Source of the DNA: BACL27 sp964203235
Lineage (GTDB): Bacteria > Actinomycetota > Acidimicrobiia > Acidimicrobiales > Ilumatobacteraceae
Direction: 5' to 3'
Assembly: GCA_964203235.1 (NCBI GenBank)
Contig: CAXNLE010000001.1
Coordinates: forward strand, 310,001-374,000
Length of the DNA: 64,000 nt
Both the position numbers and the translations under genes were made by a program. How positions within the stretch are numbered: the stretch's first letter is position 1; each line of letters starts with the position of its first letter. This document shows positions 1 to 8,534 of the stretch, piece after piece. The notes beneath the pieces are model-generated. The model made no database searches. It was not told the origin of the DNA and saw only the letters and a list, made by a program, of their open reading frames with translations.

Positions 1-76
1 CCTCTGCCATTGGGCTACGTCGGCCTTGCGCCCTAAGAGTAGTGGTTCAAGAGCATTGTTTGACATAATGTAAACC

Positions 77-1621
77 TTGACTTCAACAAACACAGCCTCT
101 CATGGATCGAATAGCGTTTTAGACGCCTCAGCACTGGCAGGCCAACTGGGCCTGGCCGACACGATTGTCGACCAGCAAGCCCTAGACAACAGCGTTGCAC
201 TTTGTGCCAAAAATAATGTTTTGTTGCCGACATTTGCGCAACTTGCAGACCCTTCGCTGATTGACGCAAATTATGCAAACGGTGTCGACAAGAACGCACC
301 CGATGCGCGCAACTTATTTCGAGTTCACTGGTATAACAACATGAAAGGTGATCGCGTTGATGTTCCTGACCATGTTGTCTTGCCGACTTCATTAACCGGC
401 ATTGAGAGTCCGATCATTGTGATGTTCGGCGATCGGTTTCCGATGATTACGGCACACAAAGTTTTGGCTGCGTATTCTTGCTTGGCCCCACGTGTTATTA
501 CCGGTCAGTTTGACCCGAGTCGACATCGCGCAGTTTGGCCATCGACGGGCAACTATGCACGAGGCGGAGTAGCGATAAGCCGAATTATGGGCTCGCGCGG
601 TGTCGCAGTGTTGCCTGCCGGTATGTCACAAGAGCGTTTTGATTGGCTAGATAAATGGGTGAGTGACCCGAGTGATGTTATTCGTACGCCAGGCACTGAA
701 AGCAACGTCAAAGAAATTTATGACGCCTGCAACGAGATGGAAAAAGACCCGAAAAATTTCATCTTCAATCAGTTTTGTGAATTTGGAAATTATGCGGGGC
801 ACTACGAAGTGACCGGTCGCGCGTTGTCAAGCGTGTTCGAACATGTCAACAAACAACGCAACGGCAAATTACGACTCGTCGCGTTTACTTCGGCGACCGG
901 CTCGGCGGGCACGATTGGTGCAGGCGACAGACTTAAAGACGACTACGGTACAAAAATTGTTGCGGTCGAAGCACTTGAGTGCCCGACGATGCTAGAAAAC
1001 GGGTTTGGAGAGCACAACATTCAAGGTATTGGTGACAAACATATTCCGTTGATTCATAATGTAATGAACACTGACGTTGTAATCGGTGTTTCAGATCGCG
1101 CAACTGATGAACTTGACGTGATGTTCAACACTGAAGCTGGTTGCAAATATTTAGCTGAGCGCAAAGGTGTGCCAGTTGAAATTGTTGAGACTCTCAAGCA
1201 TTTTGGTTTCTCGGCGATTTGCAATGTGATTGCAGCAATTAAAACTGCAAAACTTCTTGGACTTGGCGCAAACGATGCGCTAATCACGATCGCCACTGAC
1301 GGCGCAGATTTGTATCCAAGTGAGAGAGTCAAAACTATGGCTCGTCGTTTCAACAACTCGTTCAGCGAAATTGATGCCGCTGAAGTATTTGCCGAACACC
1401 TCGCAACTGTCGGTACTGACGCGATGATTGATTGCACCGAACGTGACAGAACACGAATTTTCAATCTTGGCTATTACACATGGGTCGAGCAACAAGGTAC
1501 GCCGCTAGCAGTGTTTGAGGCTCGTCGTTCGCAGTCGTTTTGGCGTGACTTACGCAAGTACCTTCCCGTCTGGGACGAACTCATTGGCGAGTTCAACCGC
1601 CGGGTTGTCGCCGCAAAATAA
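77..1621 (+). CDS. PLP-dependent fold-type-II enzyme, cysteine-synthase-like
   Basis: The product has 514 residues and starts at TTG (77). It looks like the tryptophan-synthase-beta/cysteine-synthase superfamily. STGNY (about 156-160) matches the substrate/cofactor loop, and a glycine-rich phosphate-binding loop TGSAGTIGAGD lies at about 274-284. Lys128 in the segment ITAHK is the best candidate for the Schiff-base lysine, but the spacing is unusual and this is inference. At over 500 residues it is longer than CysK or CBS cores (about 300-350), with an N-terminal extension of roughly 90 residues. The stop is 5 bases before a second PLP enzyme, so the two are probably co-transcribed. The substrate cannot be named. 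No Shine-Dalgarno is visible before the TTG, so the exact start is uncertain. Confidence 0.8.
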   Translation: MTSTNTASHGSNSVLDASALAGQLGLADTIVDQQALDNSVALCAKNNVLLPTFAQLADPSLIDANYANGVDKNAPDARNLFRVHWYNNMKGDRVDVPDHVVLPTSLTGIESPIIVMFGDRFPMITAHKVLAAYSCLAPRVITGQFDPSRHRAVWPSTGNYARGGVAISRIMGSRGVAVLPAGMSQERFDWLDKWVSDPSDVIRTPGTESNVKEIYDACNEMEKDPKNFIFNQFCEFGNYAGHYEVTGRALSSVFEHVNKQRNGKLRLVAFTSATGSAGTIGAGDRLKDDYGTKIVAVEALECPTMLENGFGEHNIQGIGDKHIPLIHNVMNTDVVIGVSDRATDELDVMFNTEAGCKYLAERKGVPVEIVETLKHFGFSAICNVIAAIKTAKLLGLGANDALITIATDGADLYPSERVKTMARRFNNSFSEIDAAEVFAEHLATVGTDAMIDCTERDRTRIFNLGYYTWVEQQGTPLAVFEARRSQSFWRDLRKYLPVWDELIGEFNRRVVAAK

Positions 1622-1626
1622 ATCAA

Positions 1627-2934
1627 ATGCAAGACACCCCGGTCGTTACTGGCTGGCGTTGCTCGGTATGCAACATGAAAGTTTCGATCGACGAAATATT
1701 TTCTTGGCGTTGCCCAAATTCAACTAGTTCTGATCGACATCATGTGCTTGAACTTGAGAGTTCGATAGCGCCACTTCGCAGCAATGGGGACGCGAATCCG
1801 TATATCGCATTTCAGAGATACTTGGCATGGGATGCCTTTGCTGCGTCGCTGGGTCTTGACTTTGCAGCGAGAACAAAAATTATTCGCGATCTTGATCAGG
1901 CCGTGGCAAAAGTTGCTGGTGTTGGTTTTCGTACGACGCCGTTCGCACGTAATGACGCGCTTTCAGATGCACTTGGGTTCAATAATCTTGGTGGTGTGTG
2001 GATAAAAGATGAGACGAATAGTGTCGCAGGCTCGCAAAAAGCCAGGCATTTGTTTACTGAGTTGCTACATCTCGTAACTGTCGAACTTGTCGGGCGTGCA
2101 CCATGGAAGTTGCCAACACAACGACCGGCATTGGCGATTGCGTCTTGCGGTAACGCAGCAATTGCTGCCAGCACTCTGGCTCGCGCAGTCAATTGGCCAA
2201 TTCAAGTTTTCGTACCAGAACACGCAGACGCTGTAACATTAAAAATTCTAAATTCGTTAGATGCAAATGTTGTTCGTTGTCCGCGAGTTGCAACCGATCC
2301 GGCTGGAGATCCATGCGTATTTAGATTTCGCGAAGCCATAGAACAAGGTTGTATCCCGTTTGGAGTTCAAGGCCCAGAAAATGCGTGGTGTCTTGATGGC
2401 GGTCGAACAATCGGTTTTGAGATGGCAGTTGTCGCCGAAGAGCTATCAGGTTCTTTGATTAGTCGCATGTTTGTGCAAGCGGGTGGCGGTGCATTCGTTG
2501 CTTGTGCAGCGAGTGGTTTTTTCGCAGGTGCAACTAAGCCACGAGTTCATGCAGTGCAGACACAAGGTTGTGCGCCACTTGCGCGTGCTTTTGAAATTGC
2601 TAATACAACCGGTGGCGCGCGCAATGCAGGTTCGCGATGGTCACAGTGCATGTGGCCGTGGGAGACGACGCCGGTTTCTTTGGCCGACGGAATTCTCGAC
2701 GACGAAACTTATGACTGGATCGGTGCATGTAACGCGATGGCCGACAGCGACGGTTATCCAATCGTTGCATCCGAACAACTAATTCACGAAAGTTACGCGC
2801 TTGCTCATCGTGTGACAAATATTGATGTCAGTCCGACTGGTAGTTCTGGCCTCGCAGGGCTTTTAGCAATACGCCACGAGATCGCCGATGACGAGCGTGT
2901 GATTGTGATTTTCAGCGGCGTCCGTCGGCAGTAG
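1627..2934 (+). CDS. PLP-dependent threonine-synthase-like enzyme with N-terminal Cys cluster
   Basis: The product has 435 residues. Cys12, Cys15 and Cys29 sit in a short N-terminal segment resembling the zinc-ribbon-like start of some threonine synthases, although only three cysteines are visible. The fold-type-II core follows. KDETNSVAGSQK (about 127-138) places the Schiff-base lysine at Lys138, like the KDE..NPTGSFKDR motif of threonine synthase. SCGNA (173-177) is the substrate-binding loop. A glycine-rich loop AGGGAF follows further on. It begins 5 bases after the previous PLP gene. The family could be threonine synthase, threonine dehydratase or a diaminopropionate-lyase-like enzyme. 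The canonical TGSFKDR is altered to AGSQKAR, so a true ThrC role is doubtful. Confidence 0.82.
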   Translation: MQDTPVVTGWRCSVCNMKVSIDEIFSWRCPNSTSSDRHHVLELESSIAPLRSNGDANPYIAFQRYLAWDAFAASLGLDFAARTKIIRDLDQAVAKVAGVGFRTTPFARNDALSDALGFNNLGGVWIKDETNSVAGSQKARHLFTELLHLVTVELVGRAPWKLPTQRPALAIASCGNAAIAASTLARAVNWPIQVFVPEHADAVTLKILNSLDANVVRCPRVATDPAGDPCVFRFREAIEQGCIPFGVQGPENAWCLDGGRTIGFEMAVVAEELSGSLISRMFVQAGGGAFVACAASGFFAGATKPRVHAVQTQGCAPLARAFEIANTTGGARNAGSRWSQCMWPWETTPVSLADGILDDETYDWIGACNAMADSDGYPIVASEQLIHESYALAHRVTNIDVSPTGSSGLAGLLAIRHEIADDERVIVIFSGVRRQ

Positions 2935-2959
2935 TTCGTCGGGCACTAGCCTGCAAGTC

Positions 2960-3550
2960 ATGTCAAATATTCTTCCTGTAGCCCTTGAGGGTGGTTTCGA
3001 CTCTCGCAGCGATATTTTTGTGCGATTGTTGAAGAGTCGCGTAATCATGCTCGGCACCGATGTCAATGATGAAATTGCCAACCAAGTTTGTGCGCAGTTG
3101 TTGTTTCTTGAAGGTGAAGATCCAAAGGCAGATATCTGGTTGTATATAAATAGTCCTGGCGGATCAGTAACTGCTGGTATGGCTATATATGACACGATGC
3201 AGTTTGTGTCATGCGACATCGCCACAGTCTGTTTGGGTCTTGCCGCATCGATGGGTCAGTTCTTGTTGACCGCCGGTGCATCAGGTAAGCGTTACACATT
3301 GCCAAACGCGCGGATCATGATGCACCAGCCATTGGCAGGTTTGCGCGGTCAGGCATCTGACATTGCGATTCAAGCCGAGCAACTTGCCTACACCAAGTTG
3401 AGCATGGCGAAGTTAACTGCGCACCACTCGGGCAAAGAACTTGAACAGATTCAAGCCGACTCAGAGCGCGACAGATGGTTCACCGCAGAGCAAGGCCGTG
3501 ATTATGGTTTGGTTGACAAAGTAATTGTCAAGCGCGGAGAAATGCGCTAA
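2960..3550 (+). CDS. clpP: ATP-dependent Clp protease proteolytic subunit (ClpP1-like)
   Basis: This is the serine peptidase barrel that degrades unfolded proteins delivered by ClpX or ClpC in the cytoplasm. At 196 residues it has the normal length. The triad falls at the positions used in the E. coli enzyme: Ser97 in AASMGQ, His122 in MMHQP and Asp171 in SERDRW. The IAIQAEQ segment and the ERDRWFTAE segment resemble mycobacterial ClpP1 rather than ClpP2. The gene stands alone, with no clpP2, clpX or tig beside it, following two PLP enzymes at a 25-base gap. No Shine-Dalgarno is visible before ATG 2960. A partner ClpP presumably lies elsewhere. Confidence 0.97.
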   Translation: MSNILPVALEGGFDSRSDIFVRLLKSRVIMLGTDVNDEIANQVCAQLLFLEGEDPKADIWLYINSPGGSVTAGMAIYDTMQFVSCDIATVCLGLAASMGQFLLTAGASGKRYTLPNARIMMHQPLAGLRGQASDIAIQAEQLAYTKLSMAKLTAHHSGKELEQIQADSERDRWFTAEQGRDYGLVDKVIVKRGEMR

Positions 3551-3555
3551 AAGTT

Positions 3556-4095
3556 TTAGCTAGTCGGCGCGACTTTAAGTCCGTTTGAAATATCTATTCC
3601 GCAAGTTTCTTTTGTCCATTTGGCTACTGTCGCAGATTCTTTTTCTGTTGAATAGGCCATTTCAATAACTGCTTGAACGCTCTCGGGATTATTTGAATTC
3701 ACGCGAGAAGCAATTGCGAATAATTCAGTAAGTGACGTCCATTCGTCTTCGATTACTAAGGGCGCGGTTTTGCTGAGACGTTCATATCTAGCCAGCATCG
3801 CAGCGACATCAGCCGCTGTCACTGGTGGGTCACCAATCGATGGAGCCTCAATGGCTAACTGGCGACAGAAATTTGTTGCAGTTCGTGGAGTTTCGCTGCA
3901 CGCGACGACTAGTAACGCGAGACAAGAAAAAAGCGCAAACATTTTTAGCGAGTTCTTTAACGACTTTTTGTTCTTGAATAGTGAAGCCAGTTTCTCGTAG
4001 CTCTGTACACATTCGTCAAACGAGTTAGATCTCACCGTCGTTTTGAAAATCATCTCCCTTAAGTATCTCAGGTGTGAGATATCGACTGGCGTCAA
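3556..4095 (-). CDS. Putative small lipoprotein, unknown function
   Basis: The frame has 179 codons. A hydrophobic stretch ending in LLVVACS (about residues 61-67) is a lipobox, so the mature protein would begin at Cys66 as a lipid-anchored extracytoplasmic protein of about 110 residues. It is followed by an Ala-rich helical region and a Cys near the end (TKETCG), giving possible disulfide partners with Cys77. The annotated ATG gives an implausibly long N-terminus. More likely starts are ATG at 4053 (Met15) or ATG at 3942 (Met52), but neither has a clear ribosome site. It is convergent with clpP (5-base gap) and divergent from comM. I do not recognise a family. Confidence 0.6.
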   Translation of the reverse strand: MTPVDISHLRYLREMIFKTTVRSNSFDECVQSYEKLASLFKNKKSLKNSLKMFALFSCLALLVVACSETPRTATNFCRQLAIEAPSIGDPPVTAADVAAMLARYERLSKTAPLVIEDEWTSLTELFAIASRVNSNNPESVQAVIEMAYSTEKESATVAKWTKETCGIDISNGLKVAPTS

Positions 4096-4131
4096 CGAGT
4101 TATAGCAATTTAGAAACGGGGGTTTGGGCGA

Positions 4132-5655
4132 GTGTTTGCATCAGTTCGGTCAGCAACTTTGCTTGGTGTTCGTGGTTCACGAGTTGATGTCGAAGTGCAC
4201 GCAGGCATCGGGTTGCCGGGGTTCACCGTTGTTGGTCAACCAGATGAAGTTTGTCGCGAGAGCCGTGATCGAGTGCGTGCGGCCTTGCTGTCAAGTGATT
4301 TGCCGTGGCCGACCAGAAGAATCACAGTAAATCTTGCGCCAAGTGGCGATCGCAAATCTGGAGCATGTTTAGATTTAGCGATTGCCGTTGGCTTACTCGC
4401 GGCTCAAGGTCTGTTGCCTGTCGAAATTCTTTCGCAGTACGCGTTTATTGCTGAATTGGGATTAGACGGTTCATTGCGACCTGTTCGGGGCGCAACTCCA
4501 CTTGTATTGGCGACAATTGATCGTCAAACAGTTGTTGCTCTTGAGAACCTTGGTGAAGCCAGTGCCGCAACAATCACTCAAGTTTTTTCGGCGAAAACGC
4601 TTTTTGAAGTTGTTGAGTGTCTTTCGGGTCGAACCGAGTGGCGAAAAGAAGTCTCGAAAAAAACTTCAACTTATCATTCTAAATTTCTACGTGATCTCGC
4701 AGATGTGCAGGGTCAACCCGTTGCGCGTCAAGCATTAGAGATTTCGGCTGCAGGCTCTCATCACTTACTTTTAGTTGGCCCACCTGGAGCTGGTAAGACA
4801 ATGCTTGCCGAACGACTCGTCGGTCTTTTGCCTTCGTTGAATGACGAGCAAGCCATTTCGGCAACGATGATTCATTCGTCTGTGCAAACCGAATTTTTAA
4901 ATAGCGGATTAATCAGAGATGCGCCGTATCGCGCACCGCACCACTCATCTTCGATGGTTGCGATGGTCGGTGGTGGCACGGCATTAATGCGACCAGGCGA
5001 AATTTCTCTTGCTAGCCACGGTGTTTTGTTTCTTGATGAACTCGGTGAATTCGCGCCATCAGTTTTGGACGCACTGCGTCAACCACTTGAGCAACGAGTC
5101 GTGCATCTGGCCCGTGCACGCACAAGTGTTGTGATGCCAGCGGAGTTTTTACTCGTTGCGGCTACGAATCCGTGCCCGTGTGGTGAAGGCACACCAGGGG
5201 CATGCACTTGTGATGACGCAGCGCGGGCGCGATATCTGCGTCGTTTTTCTGGGCCGCTACTCGATCGTTTTGATTTAAGAGTTGCTGTTTCACGACCAAA
5301 CACGACCGATTTGATTTCGCCCATTGCCGGCGAGTCAACAAGTGTGGTTGCCGCGCGAGTTGCCAAAGCGCGAAGTCTCGCATTTTCTAGATTTGGTGGC
5401 ACAAACTCTATGTTGACTCGCCAACAACTTGACAGCGCAGCGCCACTAACAAGAAAAGCAGAAGAGTTATTGCGCAAAGAACTTGAAGCGGGTCACCTGA
5501 CTGGGCGCGGCTATCACCGAGTGCGACGAGTGGCGCGGACAATCGCCGATTTGAATGGCGCTCCACAAACGATTGATGAGACACATCTGCATTTGGCTTT
5601 GCTTTTGCGAGTTGATTTCGCCTCGGGTCTGCGCACGCGAGAGATGTCGTTTTAA
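4132..5655 (+). CDS. comM: YifB/ComM family Mg-chelatase-like AAA+ ATPase
   Basis: The product has 507 residues with a GTG start. The N-terminal ChlI-type Lon-protease-like domain (about 1-165) is followed by the AAA+ module. Walker A is GPPGAGKT at 216-223, Walker B is GVLFLDELGEF near 295-305, and a Cys-rich segment CPCGEG...ACTC precedes the arginine-finger region. The C-terminal Mg_chelatase_C helix bundle ends the protein. ComM is a hexameric branch-migration helicase that extends recombination of incoming DNA during natural transformation. The next gene, dprA, starts 1 base after its stop, supporting a transformation/recombination role. The same pairing is usual in actinobacteria whether or not competence is known. 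Confidence 0.95.
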   Translation: MFASVRSATLLGVRGSRVDVEVHAGIGLPGFTVVGQPDEVCRESRDRVRAALLSSDLPWPTRRITVNLAPSGDRKSGACLDLAIAVGLLAAQGLLPVEILSQYAFIAELGLDGSLRPVRGATPLVLATIDRQTVVALENLGEASAATITQVFSAKTLFEVVECLSGRTEWRKEVSKKTSTYHSKFLRDLADVQGQPVARQALEISAAGSHHLLLVGPPGAGKTMLAERLVGLLPSLNDEQAISATMIHSSVQTEFLNSGLIRDAPYRAPHHSSSMVAMVGGGTALMRPGEISLASHGVLFLDELGEFAPSVLDALRQPLEQRVVHLARARTSVVMPAEFLLVAATNPCPCGEGTPGACTCDDAARARYLRRFSGPLLDRFDLRVAVSRPNTTDLISPIAGESTSVVAARVAKARSLAFSRFGGTNSMLTRQQLDSAAPLTRKAEELLRKELEAGHLTGRGYHRVRRVARTIADLNGAPQTIDETHLHLALLLRVDFASGLRTREMSF

Positions 5656-5656
5656 A

Positions 5657-6859
5657 ATGCAGTCCCAAAATTCGGCCGCCAAAAAGTGTTTATCTAAAGA
5701 TCAAATTGCTGCTGCTGCATTGTGTGCATTGCCAAAGATTGGTCCAAAGCGATTGATGACTCTGTTAAAGCATCATGACCCGCAAACCGCTTGGGCGGTG
5801 GTGCAAGGTCGTGCAAAACCTAATGAAGTAGTTTCTGCAATGTTGCGCGTTGAAGGTCTTATAACTTTATTGCGTCACCGTGCGACTCAAGATTTGCAAG
5901 ATCAGATTGAACAACGCTGCATTAGATCTGGCATCAACATAACTATTTTTGGTGACGAGAATTATCCGCGTGTTTTGATTGCTGACTTGGCTCCACCTGC
6001 AGTTTTGTTTTATTTCGGAGATCTATCTGCATTAGATAGTCGGCGTGTCGGAATGATCGGCACTCGAAGTGCCACAGCCTCGGGTAGATATCTTGCTTCA
6101 CATATCGCTCACGACTTAGCGACAAACGATGTTTGTGTCGTTTCTGGATTGGCGCGGGGGATTGATGCGTGGGCCCATCGCGGTGCATTACGCGCACTAG
6201 AGAGTCAAGAAGCTGGTCGACTAGCTGATCGACCAGCCAGTCAAGAAGCTGGCCGGCCTGTGGGTGTGGTCGCGTCAGGCCTAGATGTTGTTTATCCGCG
6301 AGAAAACGCTCAACTGTGGCAAGACATTGCTAAACAAGGGGCATTGATCAGTGAATCCGCACCAGGTTCGCCGCCAGAAGCGTTTCGGTTTCCGTTGCGC
6401 AATCGCATCTTGGCTGCGCTCAGTGAAGTTTTAGTTGTAGTTGAATCGCGCGACACGGGCGGATCGATGATCACCGTTGACGAAGCACAAAAGCGAGATG
6501 TGACGGTGTTGGCTGTACCTGGTTCGCCGCGCAATGTTGCTTCGAATGGCACGAACCAATTAATTCAGCAAGGTTGCCTGCCGATTATTGGCGCTCAAGA
6601 TGTGCTCGTCGCACTCGGTCTTGATAACCGCCGAGCACCAGAAAATTTTTATGATCCCAGATTTCGTTTAAGCGCTAGTGATCAACAGTTGATTTCAGAA
6701 ATGGCTGGTGCTCCGTTTACCCTTGACGAATTTGTGATTCGCAGCGGTCTAACAACCATTGATGCAGCCGTGTCGCTTGGGCGTCTTGAAGCATTGGGTT
6801 GGATTGTTGAAAACTCAGGCTGGTGGGAAGTAATTGAAGTCAGGCAGCCACTGCATTAA
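5657..6859 (+). CDS. dprA: DNA-processing protein DprA (Smf)
   Basis: DprA protects incoming single-stranded DNA and loads RecA. I place the start at ATG 5657, one base after the comM stop; the open frame extends upstream to 5555 only inside comM. The product has 400 residues. An N-terminal HhH/SAM-like segment (PKIGPKR, about 26-32) precedes the Rossmann-like DprA core, with GTRSATASG (135-143) and SGLARGIDAWAHRGAL (163-178), and a C-terminal winged-helix (DML1-like) domain (about 340-395) ends the protein. An insertion of about 20 residues with an internal repeat (about 183-200) interrupts the loop that normally runs straight from the GAL helix to the next strand (see repeat at 6203-6252). 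Confidence 0.95.
   Translation: MQSQNSAAKKCLSKDQIAAAALCALPKIGPKRLMTLLKHHDPQTAWAVVQGRAKPNEVVSAMLRVEGLITLLRHRATQDLQDQIEQRCIRSGINITIFGDENYPRVLIADLAPPAVLFYFGDLSALDSRRVGMIGTRSATASGRYLASHIAHDLATNDVCVVSGLARGIDAWAHRGALRALESQEAGRLADRPASQEAGRPVGVVASGLDVVYPRENAQLWQDIAKQGALISESAPGSPPEAFRFPLRNRILAALSEVLVVVESRDTGGSMITVDEAQKRDVTVLAVPGSPRNVASNGTNQLIQQGCLPIIGAQDVLVALGLDNRRAPENFYDPRFRLSASDQQLISEMAGAPFTLDEFVIRSGLTTIDAAVSLGRLEALGWIVENSGWWEVIEVRQPLH
6203..6252 (+). repeat. Direct duplication and palindrome inside dprA
   Basis: A 14-base sequence, AGTCAAGAAGCTGG, occurs at 6203-6216 and again at 6239-6252, a period of 36 bases (12 codons), so the reading frame is kept. Between the copies is a 9-base inverted repeat, GCTGGTCGA (6212-6220) and TCGACCAGC (6229-6237), with an 8-base loop containing CTAG. 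It encodes the protein repeat SQEAGR...SQEAGR. It resembles a small palindromic insert tolerated within a protein loop. Origin by slippage or by a mobile palindromic element cannot be told from one copy. Confidence 0.85.
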
Positions 6860-6880
6860 GCGATTACCGTTGTTATTGAT

Positions 6881-7750
6881 ATGGCGACGGCTTGGAAGAT
6901 TGACGAATTCATTGGGTCAATGACTGCCGCTTCAATAAACACGACGAGCGCGTATGCCAGCGATGTTAAGCAGTTTGAAGAATGGATCTCACGACTCAAA
7001 ATAGATACTCCACAGTTAGTGACTCGCGACTTAGTGCGTCAATATATAAGTTTCTTGACGACCAGCCAGAAAGCAAAGCGAAGTGTGACGCGCAAACTTG
7101 CCGCCATTCGCAGGTATTTTGCCTGGCATATTCGCAATGGAACATTAAAAACTGATCCGACAACTGGCGTTCGCACACCGTCTGGCACAGGTCGTCTACC
7201 AAAAGTTTTAACTAAAGAACAACTCAATGCATTGCTTACATGTAGTAACCCAGATGTTCCAGAATGGAAGTCTTCGCGAGATACTGCGTTGATTGAGTTA
7301 CTTTACGGCAGCGGTCTTCGCGTGAGTGAAGTTTGTTCAATTGACTTAGAAAGTATTAACGACCGAAACAACACTGTGATTGTGTTGGGTAAAGGTTCTA
7401 AACAGCGACAAGTACCCGTCAGTGAGCCAAGTGTGTTGGCTGTAAAACATTGGCTAAAGTTTCGCAACGAAGTTGTGTGTCAAGAAACTTACGCATTGTT
7501 CTTGAATGCGCGCGGTCATAGGTTGGCGCCGCGCGATGTGCGCCGAATTATTGACGAGCGCGCGCTTACTCCGACTCATCCGCACGCATTACGCCACACA
7601 TATGCGACACACTTGCTTGACAACGGTGCTGACTTGCGCGCGGTGCAAGAGTTGCTAGGGCACTCTGATGTTGCGACGACGCAGCGATATACCCAAGTAA
7701 GCAAAGAACGTTTGAAATCTGCTTACGGAGCATCGCACCCACGCGCATGA
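6881..7750 (+). CDS. xerC: Tyrosine recombinase XerC/XerD
   Basis: This is the site-specific recombinase that resolves chromosome dimers at dif. The product has 289 residues, normal for XerC/D. An N-terminal SAM-like core-binding domain spans about 4-88 and the catalytic domain about 105-285. All catalytic residues are present: Arg147 (GLRVSE), Lys171 (GKGSKQR), His235 and Arg238 (HALRHT), His261 (LLGHSD) and nucleophile Tyr270 (TTQRYTQ). It overlaps the following sigma factor gene by ATGA (7747-7750). Housekeeping length and position between dprA and whiG argue against a prophage integrase. XerC versus XerD cannot be settled from one gene. Confidence 0.93.
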   Translation: MATAWKIDEFIGSMTAASINTTSAYASDVKQFEEWISRLKIDTPQLVTRDLVRQYISFLTTSQKAKRSVTRKLAAIRRYFAWHIRNGTLKTDPTTGVRTPSGTGRLPKVLTKEQLNALLTCSNPDVPEWKSSRDTALIELLYGSGLRVSEVCSIDLESINDRNNTVIVLGKGSKQRQVPVSEPSVLAVKHWLKFRNEVVCQETYALFLNARGHRLAPRDVRRIIDERALTPTHPHALRHTYATHLLDNGADLRAVQELLGHSDVATTQRYTQVSKERLKSAYGASHPRA

Positions 7751-8511
7751 ATGCACTTCCTGTTCGATTAACGATTGATCAAGCGTGGCAGCAATGGCAC
7801 GGCAATAAAGATCCTCTTGCTCGCGAATGGCTCGTTGTGCACTACGCATCAATTGTCAAGTTCGTTGCAGGTCGACTTGCTGCAGGTTTTCCGAAACGAG
7901 TTGAGATCGGTGACTTGGTTAGTTCTGGTGTGTTTGGTTTGATGGATGCGATAGATCGGTTTGACCCTGCGCTTGGTTTCAAATTTGAGACCTATGCGAT
8001 CCCAAGAATTCGTGGCGCAATCTTAGATAGTTTGCGTTCTTTAGATTGGGTGCCGCGCAGCGTGCGGTCAAAGGCTCGAACCGTCGAAAATGCGATCTCT
8101 GATCTTGAACACAAATTGAAGCGTTCGCCGACGGATGATGAGATCGCGACAAAATTGAAAATCAATGGCGCTGACTTAGAAAAGTGGCTAACCGAAATTG
8201 CGTCGTGTGCGGTCGGTCCGTTAGATCACGTCGTTGCCGATAACACTCCAGCATCCACACATGGTGGTGCGTCTTTTGTTCCGAGTCCTGACTCGGTGGT
8301 TGAAGCCGAAGAATTACGCAAAATTATGCGTCACGAAATAAAACGTCTGCCAGAGCGTGAGCGCACGGTACTGGCGTTGTATTACGAGGAGAATTTAACT
8401 TTGGATGAAATTGCTCAAGTGCTCGGTGTTACCGAGAGTCGTGTATCGCAAATTCACACCAAGGCTGTCTTGCAACTTCGTTGGCGGCTGACGGCTGCTG
8501 AAGTCGCTTAA
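7747..8511 (+). CDS. whiG: RNA polymerase sigma factor, WhiG/FliA family
   Basis: The product has 254 residues. Sigma region 2 spans about 25-100 (DLVSSGVFGLMDAIDRFDP and the FETYAIPRIRGAILD segment, both typical), region 3 about 105-185 and region 4 about 195-250 with the helix-turn-helix TLDEIAQVLGVTESRVSQI. In Streptomyces WhiG starts spore differentiation, and in other bacteria the FliA form drives flagellar genes. Region 1.1 is absent, as expected for this group. Translation is coupled to xerC by a 4-base overlap. The position before an M23-like gene and rpsB is the conserved actinobacterial location. No anti-sigma gene is adjacent. What it controls here is unknown, since no flagellar or sporulation genes are in the window. 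Confidence 0.92.
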   Translation: MNALPVRLTIDQAWQQWHGNKDPLAREWLVVHYASIVKFVAGRLAAGFPKRVEIGDLVSSGVFGLMDAIDRFDPALGFKFETYAIPRIRGAILDSLRSLDWVPRSVRSKARTVENAISDLEHKLKRSPTDDEIATKLKINGADLEKWLTEIASCAVGPLDHVVADNTPASTHGGASFVPSPDSVVEAEELRKIMRHEIKRLPERERTVLALYYEENLTLDEIAQVLGVTESRVSQIHTKAVLQLRWRLTAAEVA

Positions 8512-8534
8512 ATTTTGATTCGCTAAACAGCGTT

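Noticed and set aside
1..76. Possible gene end or promoter at the left edge
   Set aside because: Nothing recognisable: the short minus frame at 33-392 is antisense to the PLP gene, and no clear -10/-35 pair precedes the TTG start.
6881..7750. Phage integrase or genomic-island boundary
   Set aside because: The recombinase has Xer length and all Xer motifs, is translationally coupled to whiG, and sits in the conserved chromosomal block. No tRNA, attachment repeat or phage gene is nearby.
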